Of a stretch of DNA of 64,000 bases, positions 36,544-45,389 are shown one piece after another. The notes under the pieces were generated by a model. That model was not told the DNA's origin and made no database searches. It saw nothing but the letters and a program-made list of their open reading frames with translations. Within the stretch, counting starts at the first letter, position 1. Every line of letters begins with the position of its first letter. Origin of the DNA: Sphingopyxis italica (GTDB lineage Bacteria > Pseudomonadota > Alphaproteobacteria > Sphingomonadales > Sphingomonadaceae). The stretch is taken from contig NZ_JAATIT010000001.1 of the NCBI RefSeq assembly GCF_011926545.1, positions 1,320,469-1,384,468 on the forward strand. Reading direction: 5' to 3'. Made by a program: the position numbers and the translations under genes.

Positions 36544-37520
36544 CCGTCGCTGGACGTTTTGCCGAGCGCTTGTTTCGCAAGCGACAGCGCGGTTTCGAGC
36601 GCCTGGTCGGCGGGAACCGCGACATCGGGATGGACTCCGACGTCCTGCCAATTGGTTCGCGTGATCGGGTTGATCGACCGTTTCTCCGGCAGGCTCAGCG
36701 CAAAATGCGTGTGCACGCGCCGATATTCGAACGGGTTGGCGCCGCCTCCGGTGATTTCGCCGACGATCGTCGCGCGTTTCAGCGCCTGAAGATCATAGGC
36801 GAGCGCCTCAGCGGCCGAGAAGGTGCGCTTGCTGGTCAGGATATAGAGCGGCTTTGTGTCGCCGAACCGGCGCCCCCCTGACGGCGCGGGCGAGACGTGA
36901 GTCGTCGACGCGCCACTCGGGCGGTCGAAACTGCCGCTGAGCGGCGACCCTTGGGGAACCAGCTGGCTGATGATCGTGTCGACGGTATCCATGCCGCCGC
37001 CATTTTTTCGCAGGTCGATAATCAGCGCGTCGCCCTGCGCCGCGACCGTCATCATCGCCTCGATGACGTCGCCGCCGAGTTCGTGCGGCGGAAAGACGCG
37101 AAGGTCGATCAGCATGATATTGCCGTCGAGCCGTTCGATCTTCTGCACGCCGTGATTGATGTGAGCGCCGTAATAACGCTCGATCTCCGCGTCGAGAAAC
37201 TCCTCCTCGCCGCCATCGGCGGGGATCGGGCTGGCGCTGTAATCGACCGCGAAATGCCCGTCGCCCGAAGCTTGACGCAGCCAACCGGTGAGTGCCTTGG
37301 CGAGCGTCGGGCCGTCGGCGACGGCTTCCCACTGACCGCGCGCCCGCCGCAGTTCCGCGGCGAGCCGCCGCCCCTTTTCGGCATCGACATAACGCGCTTC
37401 GAGCAGCCGGGCGATCTCATCGATCGTCCGTCCGCGGTCGGCGGCGCTGATCGGTTGGGCTGCGGCAGGCAGCGCGAGGCAAGCAAGCGATAGCGAAAAC
37501 GAAAGCAGGGCACGTATCAT
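36531..37520 (-). CDS. Secreted S41-family peptidase
   Basis: 329 residues from ATG 37520 with AAGGA upstream. The signal peptide ends near PAAAQ, then a helical N-terminal region and a tail-specific-protease core: ALIIDLRKNGGGMDTVD, YILTSKRTFSAAEALAYDL (candidate nucleophile Ser in TFSAAE) and IVGEITGGGANP. No PDZ domain is evident, so it is of the interphotoreceptor/N-terminal-domain S41 type rather than CtpA. The start overlaps the MarR gene's stop in an ATGA, so the regulator and peptidase are coupled. Confidence 0.86.
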   Translation of the reverse strand: MIRALLSFSLSLACLALPAAAQPISAADRGRTIDEIARLLEARYVDAEKGRRLAAELRRARGQWEAVADGPTLAKALTGWLRQASGDGHFAVDYSASPIPADGGEEEFLDAEIERYYGAHINHGVQKIERLDGNIMLIDLRVFPPHELGGDVIEAMMTVAAQGDALIIDLRKNGGGMDTVDTIISQLVPQGSPLSGSFDRPSGASTTHVSPAPSGGRRFGDTKPLYILTSKRTFSAAEALAYDLQALKRATIVGEITGGGANPFEYRRVHTHFALSLPEKRSINPITRTNWQDVGVHPDVAVPADQALETALSLAKQALGKTSSDGQPR

Positions 37521-37978
37521 CGGGCACGTTCCTTCTTGATGAGATCGCCGAACGACTCGCGTTCGAGTTGTTCGAGGGCGGCATCGACTGTCGCGCCCAA
37601 GGATTGCGGCAGCGCCGCATCGAGTGCGCGCGCGGCGCCGGCCGTCGCGGCCCATGCCGCTTCGAGATCGGGGATCATGGCGCGCGCCGCGATCGTGAGC
37701 GCAAAACGACGTTCACGCCGGTCGCGACCGGGCACCGGTTCAATCAGTCCTTGGCGTACCATCATCTGCAGCGTCTGGGTGGCGGCGGGCTGGGTGAAGC
37801 CGAGGGCGGCGACGCATTCGCCGACCGATGCCGACCCGCGCGCCATGAGCAGCCGGAAATAGGGATAGAAGCGCGGTCGGAAATTGAGTCCGGCGTCGCG
37901 ATAGGCCTGCTCGACCGCGCCGTCGAGCGCGGCCACCAGCAGACGCAGACGTGTCCCGAGGCCTGATCGATAGTTCAT
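37517..37978 (-). CDS. MarR-family transcriptional regulator
   Basis: 153 residues with a winged-helix core: ASVGECVAALGFTQPAATQTLQMMVRQGLIE as the helix-turn-helix and GRDRRERRFALTI as the wing. MarR proteins bind as dimers to short palindromes and release on ligand binding. A matching palindrome sits right before its start codon (37981-37992). It overlaps the S41 peptidase gene by 4 bases, so the peptidase is the likely target along with itself. Confidence 0.88.
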   Translation of the reverse strand: MNYRSGLGTRLRLLVAALDGAVEQAYRDAGLNFRPRFYPYFRLLMARGSASVGECVAALGFTQPAATQTLQMMVRQGLIEPVPGRDRRERRFALTIAARAMIPDLEAAWAATAGAARALDAALPQSLGATVDAALEQLERESFGDLIKKERAR

Positions 37979-37980
37979 AC

Positions 37981-37992
37981 ATAAGGGCTTAT
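37981..37992. promoter_or_regulatory. Candidate MarR operator
   Basis: ATAAG-GG-CTTAT, an inverted repeat with 5-base arms immediately upstream of the marR start codon, in an AT-rich patch. It is well placed for autorepression of the marR-peptidase unit. Confidence 0.45.
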
Positions 37993-38074
37993 ATATTCCA
38001 CGCCCTCAAAGCAACCCCTGAAGCCGGCGGTGTGCCCGCGGCCGGCGGTCAGTCGTCGACGCTGGTAATTGCGA

Positions 38075-40237
38075 CTACTTCTCCACCCCGAGCTGCGTCA
38101 GCACGAAGGCGAACTCCTCGGCATCCTCGCGCAGCGCGCCCCAGCGGCCCGACTTGCCCGCGTGGCCCGCACCCATGTTGGTGCGCAGCAGCAGCGTGGC
38201 ATCGTTGGTGCGCGTCGCGCGGAGCTTGGCGACCCACTTTGCGGGCTCCCAATAGGTCACGCGCGGATCGTTGAGCCCCGCCGACACCAGCATCGGCGGA
38301 TAGGCCTTGGCGGTGACATTGTCATAGGGGCTATAGCTCAGCATATAGTCGAACGCCGCCTTGTCGGTGATCGGATTGCCCCATTCGGGCCATTCGCCCG
38401 GCGTCAGTGGCAGCGTTTCGTCGACCATCGTGTTGATGACATCGACGAAGGGCACGCCGGCGAGCACCGCGCCCCACAGCTCGGGCGCCTGATTGTAAAC
38501 CGCGCCCATCACCTGCCCGCCCGCCGAGCGGCCCTCAATCGAAATCTTGCCCGCGCTCGTATATTTGGCGGCGATCAGGCCCTTGGCGACGTCGATGAAG
38601 TCGTTGAACGTGTTCTTGCGCTTGTCGGTCTTGCCCGCGAGATACCAGGCGCGGCCGAGGTCGTCGCCGCCGCGAACATGCGCGATGGCATAGATCATGC
38701 CGCGATCGACGAGGCTGAGGCGCGTCGTCGAGAAGCCCGGGGGGACGCGGTAACCGTATGAGCCATAGACATAAAGGTGCATCGGCGCGCTGCCGTCGCG
38801 CGGCGTGCCCTTCTTGTAGACGAGCGAGACCGGAACCGGCGTACCGTCGCGCGACGGCATGTGAACCAATTCGGTTTCATAATCGTCATGATTATAACCG
38901 GACGGAATCTCCTGCACCTTCAGCGTTTCGAGCTCGCCGCCCGCGAGGTCGTAATCGAAGACCGTATCGGGGGTGACCATCGATTCATAGTCGAGCCTGA
39001 GCTTGTCCTGATGATATTCGGGATTGTCGCCGAGCCCCGCGACATAGGTCGCCTCGGGAAACTGGATGCGGCCGGGTGTCAGCGGCGCGTCATAATGGCG
39101 GACATCGACCTGATCGACGCCCTTTTCGCGCGATTCGAGCACGAAATAGTCGCGAAAGACCGAGAGGCCGGTGATGTAATTGTCATCCGAGCCGGGGATC
39201 AGCGTCTTCCATGTCCCCGGCGCCGCGATGCTCGCGGTCGCGACGCGGAAATTGGGGTGCTCGTCGTTGGTGTGGATATAGAGCGTGCCGCCCCGCTCAT
39301 CGACGCTATATTCGCGGCCCTTCTTGCGCGCCGAGACGAGCTGCATCTCCGCCTCGGGATTGTCGGCGGGGAGCAGGTAGACTTCGCTCGTTTCGTTATC
39401 GCCCGTCGCGATGACGATATAATTATCGGCGGCGGTCTTGCCGATCCCGACGCCGAAGCCGATGTCGGCCTCCTTGTAGAGCAATTTGTCCTGCTCGACC
39501 GGCGTGCCGAGCTTGTGCAACCGGACATTATCGGTGCGCCAATTCTCGTTCGCGAGGCCATAGAGGATCGCGTCATTGCCCGAGGTCCAGACGAGCGATG
39601 ACAGCGTGCCGGGGATGGTGTCGGGGAGCAGTTCGCCCGTTTCGAGGTTGCGAATGCGCGCCTCGAAGCGTTCGGAGCCATTGTCGTCGAACGAATAGGC
39701 CATCAGCTTGCCGTTCGGGCTGACCGACACCTCGGCGAGGCGGAAATAATCCTTGCCCGCGGCCATCGCGACCTCGTCGAGGATCAGCTGCGTGTCACCT
39801 CCTGCCGCGGGTTTCCGGTACCATTTCTTGTACTCGGCGCCTTCTTCATATTCGACCCAATAGACCCAGTCGCCATCCTTCTGCGGCACCGAGGAATCGG
39901 CTTCTTTGATCCGGCCCTTCATCTCCTGGAACAGCGTTTCGACGAGCGCGGCGTGCGGCTTCATCGCGGCGTCGAACCAGGCATTCTCGGCTTTCACATA
40001 GTCGAGCACATCCTTGTCATCGATCACCGGATAACTCTCGTCCTTCAGCCAGTGATAGGGGTCGGAGAGCGTCTTGCCGTGCAGCGTCACTTCGTGCGGG
40101 CGCTTCTCGGCAACCGGTGCGGCGGACAGGGCAGGGGTGGGGCTGGTCAATGCGGCGTCTTTCTCTTTGGCGAACAGGGGCGGGGACGCGACAAGCGGGG
40201 TGGCAATTGCTGCCAGAAACATCCAAATAGCGCGCAT
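38075..40237 (-). CDS. S9A prolyl oligopeptidase / oligopeptidase B-like protease, exported
   Basis: 720 residues from ATG 40237, with GGGGGA upstream and a signal peptide (MFLAAIATPLVASPPLFA). A seven-bladed propeller is followed by an alpha/beta hydrolase. The catalytic triad is visible: S571 in GRSAGG, D657 in AGLNDPRV and H692 in GAGHAGKSG. The wording near the end (HVRGGDDLGRAWYLAGK, KRKNTFNDF) is that of oligopeptidase B, which cleaves after basic residues in short peptides. It is divergent from the aminopeptidase P gene across 67 bases. Confidence 0.93.
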   Translation of the reverse strand: MRAIWMFLAAIATPLVASPPLFAKEKDAALTSPTPALSAAPVAEKRPHEVTLHGKTLSDPYHWLKDESYPVIDDKDVLDYVKAENAWFDAAMKPHAALVETLFQEMKGRIKEADSSVPQKDGDWVYWVEYEEGAEYKKWYRKPAAGGDTQLILDEVAMAAGKDYFRLAEVSVSPNGKLMAYSFDDNGSERFEARIRNLETGELLPDTIPGTLSSLVWTSGNDAILYGLANENWRTDNVRLHKLGTPVEQDKLLYKEADIGFGVGIGKTAADNYIVIATGDNETSEVYLLPADNPEAEMQLVSARKKGREYSVDERGGTLYIHTNDEHPNFRVATASIAAPGTWKTLIPGSDDNYITGLSVFRDYFVLESREKGVDQVDVRHYDAPLTPGRIQFPEATYVAGLGDNPEYHQDKLRLDYESMVTPDTVFDYDLAGGELETLKVQEIPSGYNHDDYETELVHMPSRDGTPVPVSLVYKKGTPRDGSAPMHLYVYGSYGYRVPPGFSTTRLSLVDRGMIYAIAHVRGGDDLGRAWYLAGKTDKRKNTFNDFIDVAKGLIAAKYTSAGKISIEGRSAGGQVMGAVYNQAPELWGAVLAGVPFVDVINTMVDETLPLTPGEWPEWGNPITDKAAFDYMLSYSPYDNVTAKAYPPMLVSAGLNDPRVTYWEPAKWVAKLRATRTNDATLLLRTNMGAGHAGKSGRWGALREDAEEFAFVLTQLGVEK

Positions 40238-40304
40238 CGAAAAATCCCCCGCGATGTCGCCCGATTGGGCGGGATCGCTGCGATGTAGGAATAAGGAACG
40301 TCTG

Positions 40305-42131
40305 ATGTCCAGCGCCATCCATGCAGAACGCCTCGCGCGTGTCCGTGCCGAACTTGCCGCGCGCGGCCTCGACGGCTTCGTCGTGCCGATCAGCGACGAG
40401 CATATGAGCGAATATGTCGGCGACTATGCGCAGCGCATGGCGTGGCTGACCGGCTTCGGCGGATCGGCGGGGACCGCGGCGGTGCTGCCCGAAAAGGCCG
40501 CGGTGTTCGTCGACGGGCGCTATACGGTGCAGGTGCGCGATCAGGTCGACGGCACGCTCTTCGACTATGTCGGCGTGCCGCAGTCGAGCGTCGCCGAATG
40601 GCTCGGTGCGAACATCAGCGCGGGGCAGAAGGTCGGTTATGATCCGTGGCTGCACGGCATCGACTGGGCGCGGTCGCTCGAAAGGGCGCTGGCGGCGAAG
40701 GGCGCGATTCTCGTCGCGGTCGATGCGAACCCGGTCGACGCGGCCTGGGACGAGCAGCCGGCGCCGAGCGCGGCGGTCGTGACGGTCCACGATGCCGCGC
40801 TCGCGGGGCAGGGCGCGGTCGAAAAGCGCGAGATCATTGCCGACTGGCTGAAGGCGAAGGGGCTCGACACGACGGTGATGACCGCGCTCGATTCGATCGC
40901 GTGGACGTTCAACATTCGCGGCGAAGACGTCAGCCATACGCCGGTGGGCCTCGCCTTTGCGCTGCTCCACGCCGATGCGACCGCCGACCTGTTCATCGCG
41001 CCCGAAAAGCTCACCGACGCGGTGCGCGCGCATCTCGGCAACAGCGTACGGATCCATGACCGCGACGCTTTCGAGGCGGCGCTCGCGAATCTTTCGGGCA
41101 AGAATATCGCCGTCGATCCCGACCGCGCGGTCGCGGCGATCTTCACGGCACTCGAGGGTGCGGGCGCGAAGATCGCGCGCCATCGCGATCCCGCGGTGCT
41201 GCCCAAGGCGATCAAGAACGATACCGAGTTGAACGGCACGCGCGCCGCGCACGTCCGCGACGGCGTCGCGGTGTCGCGCTTCCTGAAATGGATGGAAGCG
41301 GTCGCGCCCACGGAGACTCTCGACGAACTCGGCGCCGCGGCGAAGCTGCGCGAATTTCGTGACGCGAGCGGCGCGCTCCGCGACCTGTCGTTCGACACGA
41401 TCTCGGCCGCCGGCCCGAACGGTGCGCTGCCGCATTACAAGGTCGACGAAACGACCAATCGCGCGATCGAGACGGGCACGCTCTATCTCGTCGATTCGGG
41501 CGGGCAATATGATGACGGCACGACCGACATCACGCGCACGATCGCGATCGGCACGCCGACGCCCGAAATGCGCCGCCGCTTCACGCAGGTGCTGAAGGGC
41601 CATATCGCACTCGCGACCGCGCGCTTCCCCAAGGGGACGCGCGGCAGCCAGCTCGACATTCTCGCGCGCCAATATCTGTGGGCCGACGGGGTCGATTATG
41701 CGCATGGCACCGGGCACGGCGTCGGCACCTATCTGGCGGTCCACGAAGGGCCGCAGCGCATCGCCAAGCCCGCCGGCGGCCAGGCGGGGACCGAGGAGCC
41801 GCTGCACGCCGGCATGATCCTCTCGAACGAGCCGGGCTATTACAAGGCGGGCGCCTTCGGCATCCGTATCGAGAACCTCGTCGTCGTCACGCCGCAGAGC
41901 ATCGCGGGCGCCGAGGAGGAGATGCTGGGGTTCGAGACGATCACCTTCGCGCCGATCGCGCAGAATCTGGTCGAGGTCGCGCTATTGTCGAAAGCCGATG
42001 CCGATTGGCTCGACGCCTATCATGCCGAAGTGCTGGCGAAGCTCGGAGCGGATATGGAGGGCGAGGAGCGCGCATGGCTCGAAGCCGCGTGCGCGCCGCT
42101 CGACCGCACCCCCGCCGCGCTCGCGGCCTGA
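40305..42131 (+). CDS. Xaa-Pro aminopeptidase, M24B family
   Basis: 608 residues from ATG 40305 with AAGGA 7 bases upstream. Two creatinase-like N-terminal domains precede a pita-bread catalytic domain. The metal ligands lie in VDSGGQYDDGTTDITRT (two Asp), GTGHGVGTYLAVHEGP (His), SNEPGYY (Glu) and IRIENLV (Glu). It removes N-terminal residues preceding proline. Divergent from an S9 oligopeptidase, giving a small peptide-degrading gene pair. No signal peptide, so it is cytoplasmic. Confidence 0.95.
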   Translation: MSSAIHAERLARVRAELAARGLDGFVVPISDEHMSEYVGDYAQRMAWLTGFGGSAGTAAVLPEKAAVFVDGRYTVQVRDQVDGTLFDYVGVPQSSVAEWLGANISAGQKVGYDPWLHGIDWARSLERALAAKGAILVAVDANPVDAAWDEQPAPSAAVVTVHDAALAGQGAVEKREIIADWLKAKGLDTTVMTALDSIAWTFNIRGEDVSHTPVGLAFALLHADATADLFIAPEKLTDAVRAHLGNSVRIHDRDAFEAALANLSGKNIAVDPDRAVAAIFTALEGAGAKIARHRDPAVLPKAIKNDTELNGTRAAHVRDGVAVSRFLKWMEAVAPTETLDELGAAAKLREFRDASGALRDLSFDTISAAGPNGALPHYKVDETTNRAIETGTLYLVDSGGQYDDGTTDITRTIAIGTPTPEMRRRFTQVLKGHIALATARFPKGTRGSQLDILARQYLWADGVDYAHGTGHGVGTYLAVHEGPQRIAKPAGGQAGTEEPLHAGMILSNEPGYYKAGAFGIRIENLVVVTPQSIAGAEEEMLGFETITFAPIAQNLVEVALLSKADADWLDAYHAEVLAKLGADMEGEERAWLEAACAPLDRTPAALAA

Positions 42132-42138
42132 GGCCGGA

Positions 42139-42600
42139 ATGACCGATGCTCGCAGCGACGTGCCGCTCGCCGATTTCCGTGTGCAGGAACGCGTACGCGT
42201 GCGCTTCAACGAGATCGACGGGCAGAATATCGTCTTCAACGCCAATTATCTCGTTTACGCCGACATCGGCGTCACCGAATATTTTCGCGCGATCGGCGAG
42301 GGTCAACCCGGTCCCTATTTTAACCAATATGGCACAGACATTCGCGAAACGCATTGCGAGATCGACTATCATGCGCCCGCACGGCTCGACGAGCTGATTA
42401 CGATTGCGGCGCGAATCAGCCGCTTCGGGCGCACGAGCTTCACGCTTCATTGCGGAATTTTCCACGATAATGAACGGCTTACTGATATCGAGATTAGTTA
42501 CGCGCATCTCGATACCGATAGCGGCCAACCGACGCCGCTGCCCGGCAGCTTCATTGCGGAAGTGCGGCGATTCGAAACGCGGACGCCGACGCAGGACTGA
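42139..42600 (+). CDS. Acyl-CoA thioesterase, hot-dog (4HBT) fold
   Basis: 153 residues. The 4HBT pattern is present: VRFNEIDGQNIVFNANYLVYADIGVTEYF with the catalytic Asp region, ETHCEIDYHAPARLDELITI, and later SFTLHCGIFHDNERLTDIEISYAHLD. It would hydrolyse an acyl-CoA thioester; the substrate is unknown. It begins 7 bases after the aminopeptidase stop with only a weak ribosome site, so it is probably coupled. Confidence 0.85.
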   Translation: MTDARSDVPLADFRVQERVRVRFNEIDGQNIVFNANYLVYADIGVTEYFRAIGEGQPGPYFNQYGTDIRETHCEIDYHAPARLDELITIAARISRFGRTSFTLHCGIFHDNERLTDIEISYAHLDTDSGQPTPLPGSFIAEVRRFETRTPTQD

Positions 42601-42640
42601 TTCGAACGAGCCGAATCGACCCTCTCAACCAAAAAAGTCG

Positions 42641-42735
42641 AAAAAAAAGGGCCACCCGAGGGTGGCCCGTGAAAGTTTTGGGAGAGGATGCCTAAAAGGC
42701 ATGCTCATATTGCAGCGCACAAAAAATTGTGCAAC
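42641..42735 (-). ncRNA. Candidate trans-acting small RNA, suhB/mmgR-like architecture
   Basis: It lies on the minus strand in a 258-base gap. In 5' to 3' order there is an optional hairpin GCACAA/TTGTGC, then hairpin ATGCCT-TTT-AGGCAT (42688-42702), then an unpaired CU-rich stretch CCTCTCCCAAAACTTTCAC (42669-42687) that could pair with Shine-Dalgarno sequences, and finally a 9-bp GC-rich hairpin (42649-42668) followed by eight T residues. Promoter-like TTGCAA (42765-42770) and TTTATT (42741-42746), 18 bases apart, would start transcription near 42734. This layout matches what I recall of the alphaproteobacterial suhB/mmgR RNAs. The identity is inference; the terminator and hairpins are seen directly. 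Confidence 0.55.
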
Positions 42736-42858
42736 TGCGAAATAAACATCTGCTATTGCATTTTTTGCAATCGAGAGCTTCCCGGCGATCATAGGGGGCA
42801 ATCCTTGCGCGCACCGCTTCCCCTCGCAAATTGCCGCGACATCGCCTAAATTGGGCCG

Positions 42859-43326
42859 ATGGGAATGTTCAACAAGATGGATGTCGGCGGCGGCCTGTCC
42901 GATTTCTGGGCCTATATCCGCGAACCCCGCCCGCACCGTTGGGCGGTTTGGGGCGTCGCGCTGGCGCTGACCTGGCTTATTTTCACCGGGGTCGAGAAAT
43001 ATCTGATCCCTTATGAAAAGCCCAAGGAGCAGATCATCTATTTCGAGAACTGGACCGCGGATCGCAGCGCCGCCGAAATTCGCGCCGACTGGGTCGCGCG
43101 CGCGAAGGAGACGACCCGCCGCAACGCCCAGAAGCGCGCCGAATATCAACGCTTCGCCGACAGCCTGGGTATCGAATATGATTCGGCCGAGGCCGACAAG
43201 GTGACGCGCGAGACGCTGGGCGAAGAAGAAGCCGCGGCGGCCAAGGCAAAGCCCGCGCCCGTGCAAACGCGCTCGACGCTCGCCGAACGCGCGGCGCGCG
43301 GCGCGCAGCCCAAAACCGCCGACTGA
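42859..43326 (+). CDS. Single-pass membrane protein of unknown function upstream of ribD
   Basis: 155 residues. A short cytoplasmic N-terminus, one membrane segment (about residues 28-45, WAVWGVALALTWLIF) and then a soluble, charged, helical region (ARAKETTRRNAQKRAEYQRFADSLG) with an Ala/Lys-rich tail. I do not recognise a named family. It ends 4 bases before ribD, so the two are probably co-transcribed. Confidence 0.75.
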   Translation: MGMFNKMDVGGGLSDFWAYIREPRPHRWAVWGVALALTWLIFTGVEKYLIPYEKPKEQIIYFENWTADRSAAEIRADWVARAKETTRRNAQKRAEYQRFADSLGIEYDSAEADKVTRETLGEEEAAAAKAKPAPVQTRSTLAERAARGAQPKTAD

Positions 43327-43330
43327 CCGG

Positions 43331-44305
43331 ATGCGCCAAGCGCCCGCCGACGCCGACTGGATGGCGGTCGCCATCGCGCTGTCGCGGCGCGGCCGGCCGG
43401 CTTCGGCGCCCAATCCCAATGTCGGCTGCCTGATCGTCAACAACGGACTCGTCGTCGCGCGCGGCTGGACCCAGCCGGGCGGGCGTCCGCATGCCGAGGC
43501 GATGGCGCTAACGGCGGCGGGCGGCGCCGCGCACGGCGCCACCGCCTATGTCACGCTCGAACCCTGCGCACATGCGAGCCCGCGCGGGCCGGCGTGCAGC
43601 GACGCGCTGATCGCCGCCGGCATCGCGCGCGTCGTGATCGCCGCGCAGGATCCCGACCCGCGCACCGACGGCAAGGGAATCGCGCGGCTGCAGGCGGCGG
43701 GGATCGAGGTCGTCTTCAATGTCCTTCCCGCCGAAGCACGCGCCGCGATGGCGCCGTGGTGGACGCGGCAGGTCGAGGGCCGGCCCTTCGTGACGCTGAA
43801 GCTCGCGACCTCGCTCGACGGCCGTATCGCGATGGCCGACGGGTCGAGCCGCTGGATCAGCGGAGCGCGCGCCCGCGCGCACGGCCATCTCGAACGCGCG
43901 CAGCATCAGGCGATTCTGGTCGGACGCGGGACGCTCGAAGCCGATGCCCCGAAGCTCGATGTGCGCTTGGACGGGCTTGAAGAACGCAGTCCGAAGAAGC
44001 TGCTGCTGACATCCGGCAAAGCGCCTGAGGGCTGGGCCGCCGTCGCTTCCCCCGAAGCGGTCGCCGATGTCGACTCGCTGCTCGTCGAGGGCGGCGCTGG
44101 TGCCGCCTCGGCCTTCCTTGCCGCCGACCGCGTCGACCGGCTGCTCCTTTATCGCGCGCCGATCTTGATCGGCGGCGGCCGGCCAGCGCTCGGCGACATC
44201 GGCCTAACCGATCTGGGGGACGCACACGGGCGCTGGCGCCTCGGGGATAGCCGGATGCTTGGCAGCGACCGGCTCGACGTCTACGAGCGCATCAGGATAA
44301 TTTGA
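43331..44305 (+). CDS. ribD: Bifunctional riboflavin deaminase/reductase RibD
   Basis: 324 residues. The N-terminal cytidine-deaminase-like domain has zinc motif HAEAMAL (H54, E56) and PCAHASPRGPACSDAL (C79, C88); the C-terminal DHFR-like reductase domain has VTLKLATSLDGRIAMADG, ILVGRGTLEADAPKLDVR and LLVEGGAGAASAFL. It deaminates and then reduces the pyrimidine intermediate after GTP cyclohydrolase II. It is followed 9 bases later by ribE. The reductase domain is slightly short. Confidence 0.95.
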   Translation: MRQAPADADWMAVAIALSRRGRPASAPNPNVGCLIVNNGLVVARGWTQPGGRPHAEAMALTAAGGAAHGATAYVTLEPCAHASPRGPACSDALIAAGIARVVIAAQDPDPRTDGKGIARLQAAGIEVVFNVLPAEARAAMAPWWTRQVEGRPFVTLKLATSLDGRIAMADGSSRWISGARARAHGHLERAQHQAILVGRGTLEADAPKLDVRLDGLEERSPKKLLLTSGKAPEGWAAVASPEAVADVDSLLVEGGAGAASAFLAADRVDRLLLYRAPILIGGGRPALGDIGLTDLGDAHGRWRLGDSRMLGSDRLDVYERIRII

Positions 44306-44314
44306 GGACCCTGC

Positions 44315-44929
44315 ATGTTCACCGGCATCATCACCGACATCGGCACCATCCGCAGCCGCGAAGATCGCGGCGACACGCGGCTCGTCATCGGCACCGCCTA
44401 TGACATCGGCACGGTCGACCTTGGCGCGTCGATCGCCTGCTCGGGCGCGTGTCTGACCGTGGTCGACAAGGGGGCCGACGCCGACGGCCACTGGTTCGCG
44501 ATCGATGCGAGCGCCGAAACGCTCGCGCGCACCGCGCCGGGGATGTGGGACGCGGGGCGCCGCCTCAACCTCGAACGCGCCTTGAAGATCGGCGATGAGC
44601 TCGGCGGGCACATCGTCACCGGCCATGTCGACGACATCGGGCGCATCGTGTCGGTCGAACCGGTCGGCGACAGCGTGACGGTCACCGTCGCGGCGCCCGC
44701 ATCGCTCGCACCGCATATCGCGCCCAAGGGCTCGATCACCGTCGACGGCGTGTCGCTGACGGTCAACGAGGTCGCCGACCAGCCCGACGGCGAGGCGCAT
44801 TTCACGCTCAACATCATCCCCCACACGCAGGAAATGACGACGCTGGACGAGGCGGCGGCGGGGCGTGCGGTCAATTTGGAGATCGACATCCTCGCGCGCT
44901 ATCTGGCGCGGATGCAGGCGCGGGGATAG
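44315..44929 (+). CDS. ribE: Riboflavin synthase alpha subunit
   Basis: 204 residues with two lumazine-binding repeats: MFTGIITDIG...CSGACLTVVDKG...NLERALKIGDELGG, and HIVTGHVDDIG...SITVDGVSLTVNEV. It dismutates two molecules of 6,7-dimethyl-8-ribityllumazine into riboflavin and the pyrimidine. It sits directly after ribD. The remaining riboflavin genes are 8-10 kb to the right on the other strand. Confidence 0.96.
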   Translation: MFTGIITDIGTIRSREDRGDTRLVIGTAYDIGTVDLGASIACSGACLTVVDKGADADGHWFAIDASAETLARTAPGMWDAGRRLNLERALKIGDELGGHIVTGHVDDIGRIVSVEPVGDSVTVTVAAPASLAPHIAPKGSITVDGVSLTVNEVADQPDGEAHFTLNIIPHTQEMTTLDEAAAGRAVNLEIDILARYLARMQARG

Positions 44930-44957
44930 TCCTGCGACGAACGGACAAGGAGGGTCT

Positions 44958-45389
44958 ATGACAAGCGCGCTTCATGGCTCCTGCCTGTGCGGTGAAATCC
45001 GTTTCGAGATCCACGGAAAAATTGGACCCGCCGGCCAATGTCATTGTTCCAAGTGCCGAAAGGTCTCGGGTACGGATGGCAATGCGGTCTTCTATGCGCC
45101 CGCCGCCAGCTTCCGTTGGCTGGCAGGGGAGGACATGATCCAGCGTTTCGCCGTTCCTGACGGAGGCGGCTGGTCGTCGCATTTCTGCCGGCAATGCGGC
45201 AGCCCGGTGCCGCTGAGCGGCAATGACGGAAAGTTTCTTTTCGTCCCGGCCGGTTTGCTTGACGAAGACCCGGGATTCCGCGGCTACGCGGCCCATATTT
45301 TCGTCGGTTCAAAAGCGCCATGGGTATGTATCGCCGATTCGGCACCACAGTATGAAACGGGCTTCGGTTCGGCGCGGATCGATCGCTAG
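44958..45389 (+). CDS. GFA-family (glutathione-dependent formaldehyde-activating-like) protein
   Basis: 143 residues from ATG 44958, with AAGGAGGG immediately upstream. The zinc-binding cysteines of the Mss4-like fold are visible: GSCLCGEIRFE, CHCSKCRKVSG and a later FCRQCGSPVP. The family is often annotated as S-(hydroxymethyl)glutathione synthase-like, but most members have no proven reaction. Its last 4 bases overlap the convergent mmcB gene. Confidence 0.88.
   Translation: MTSALHGSCLCGEIRFEIHGKIGPAGQCHCSKCRKVSGTDGNAVFYAPAASFRWLAGEDMIQRFAVPDGGGWSSHFCRQCGSPVPLSGNDGKFLFVPAGLLDEDPGFRGYAAHIFVGSKAPWVCIADSAPQYETGFGSARIDR

Noticed and set aside
42620..42710. Small minus-strand peptide ending GWPFFFDFFG
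   Set aside because: The frame runs through a terminator hairpin and T-tract; its F-rich end is the translation of the T-run. An RNA gene explains the sequence better.
43200..43330. FMN riboswitch before ribD
   Set aside because: The preceding gene ends 4 bases upstream and none of the conserved riboswitch segments is visible; the same holds before ribBX and ribH.
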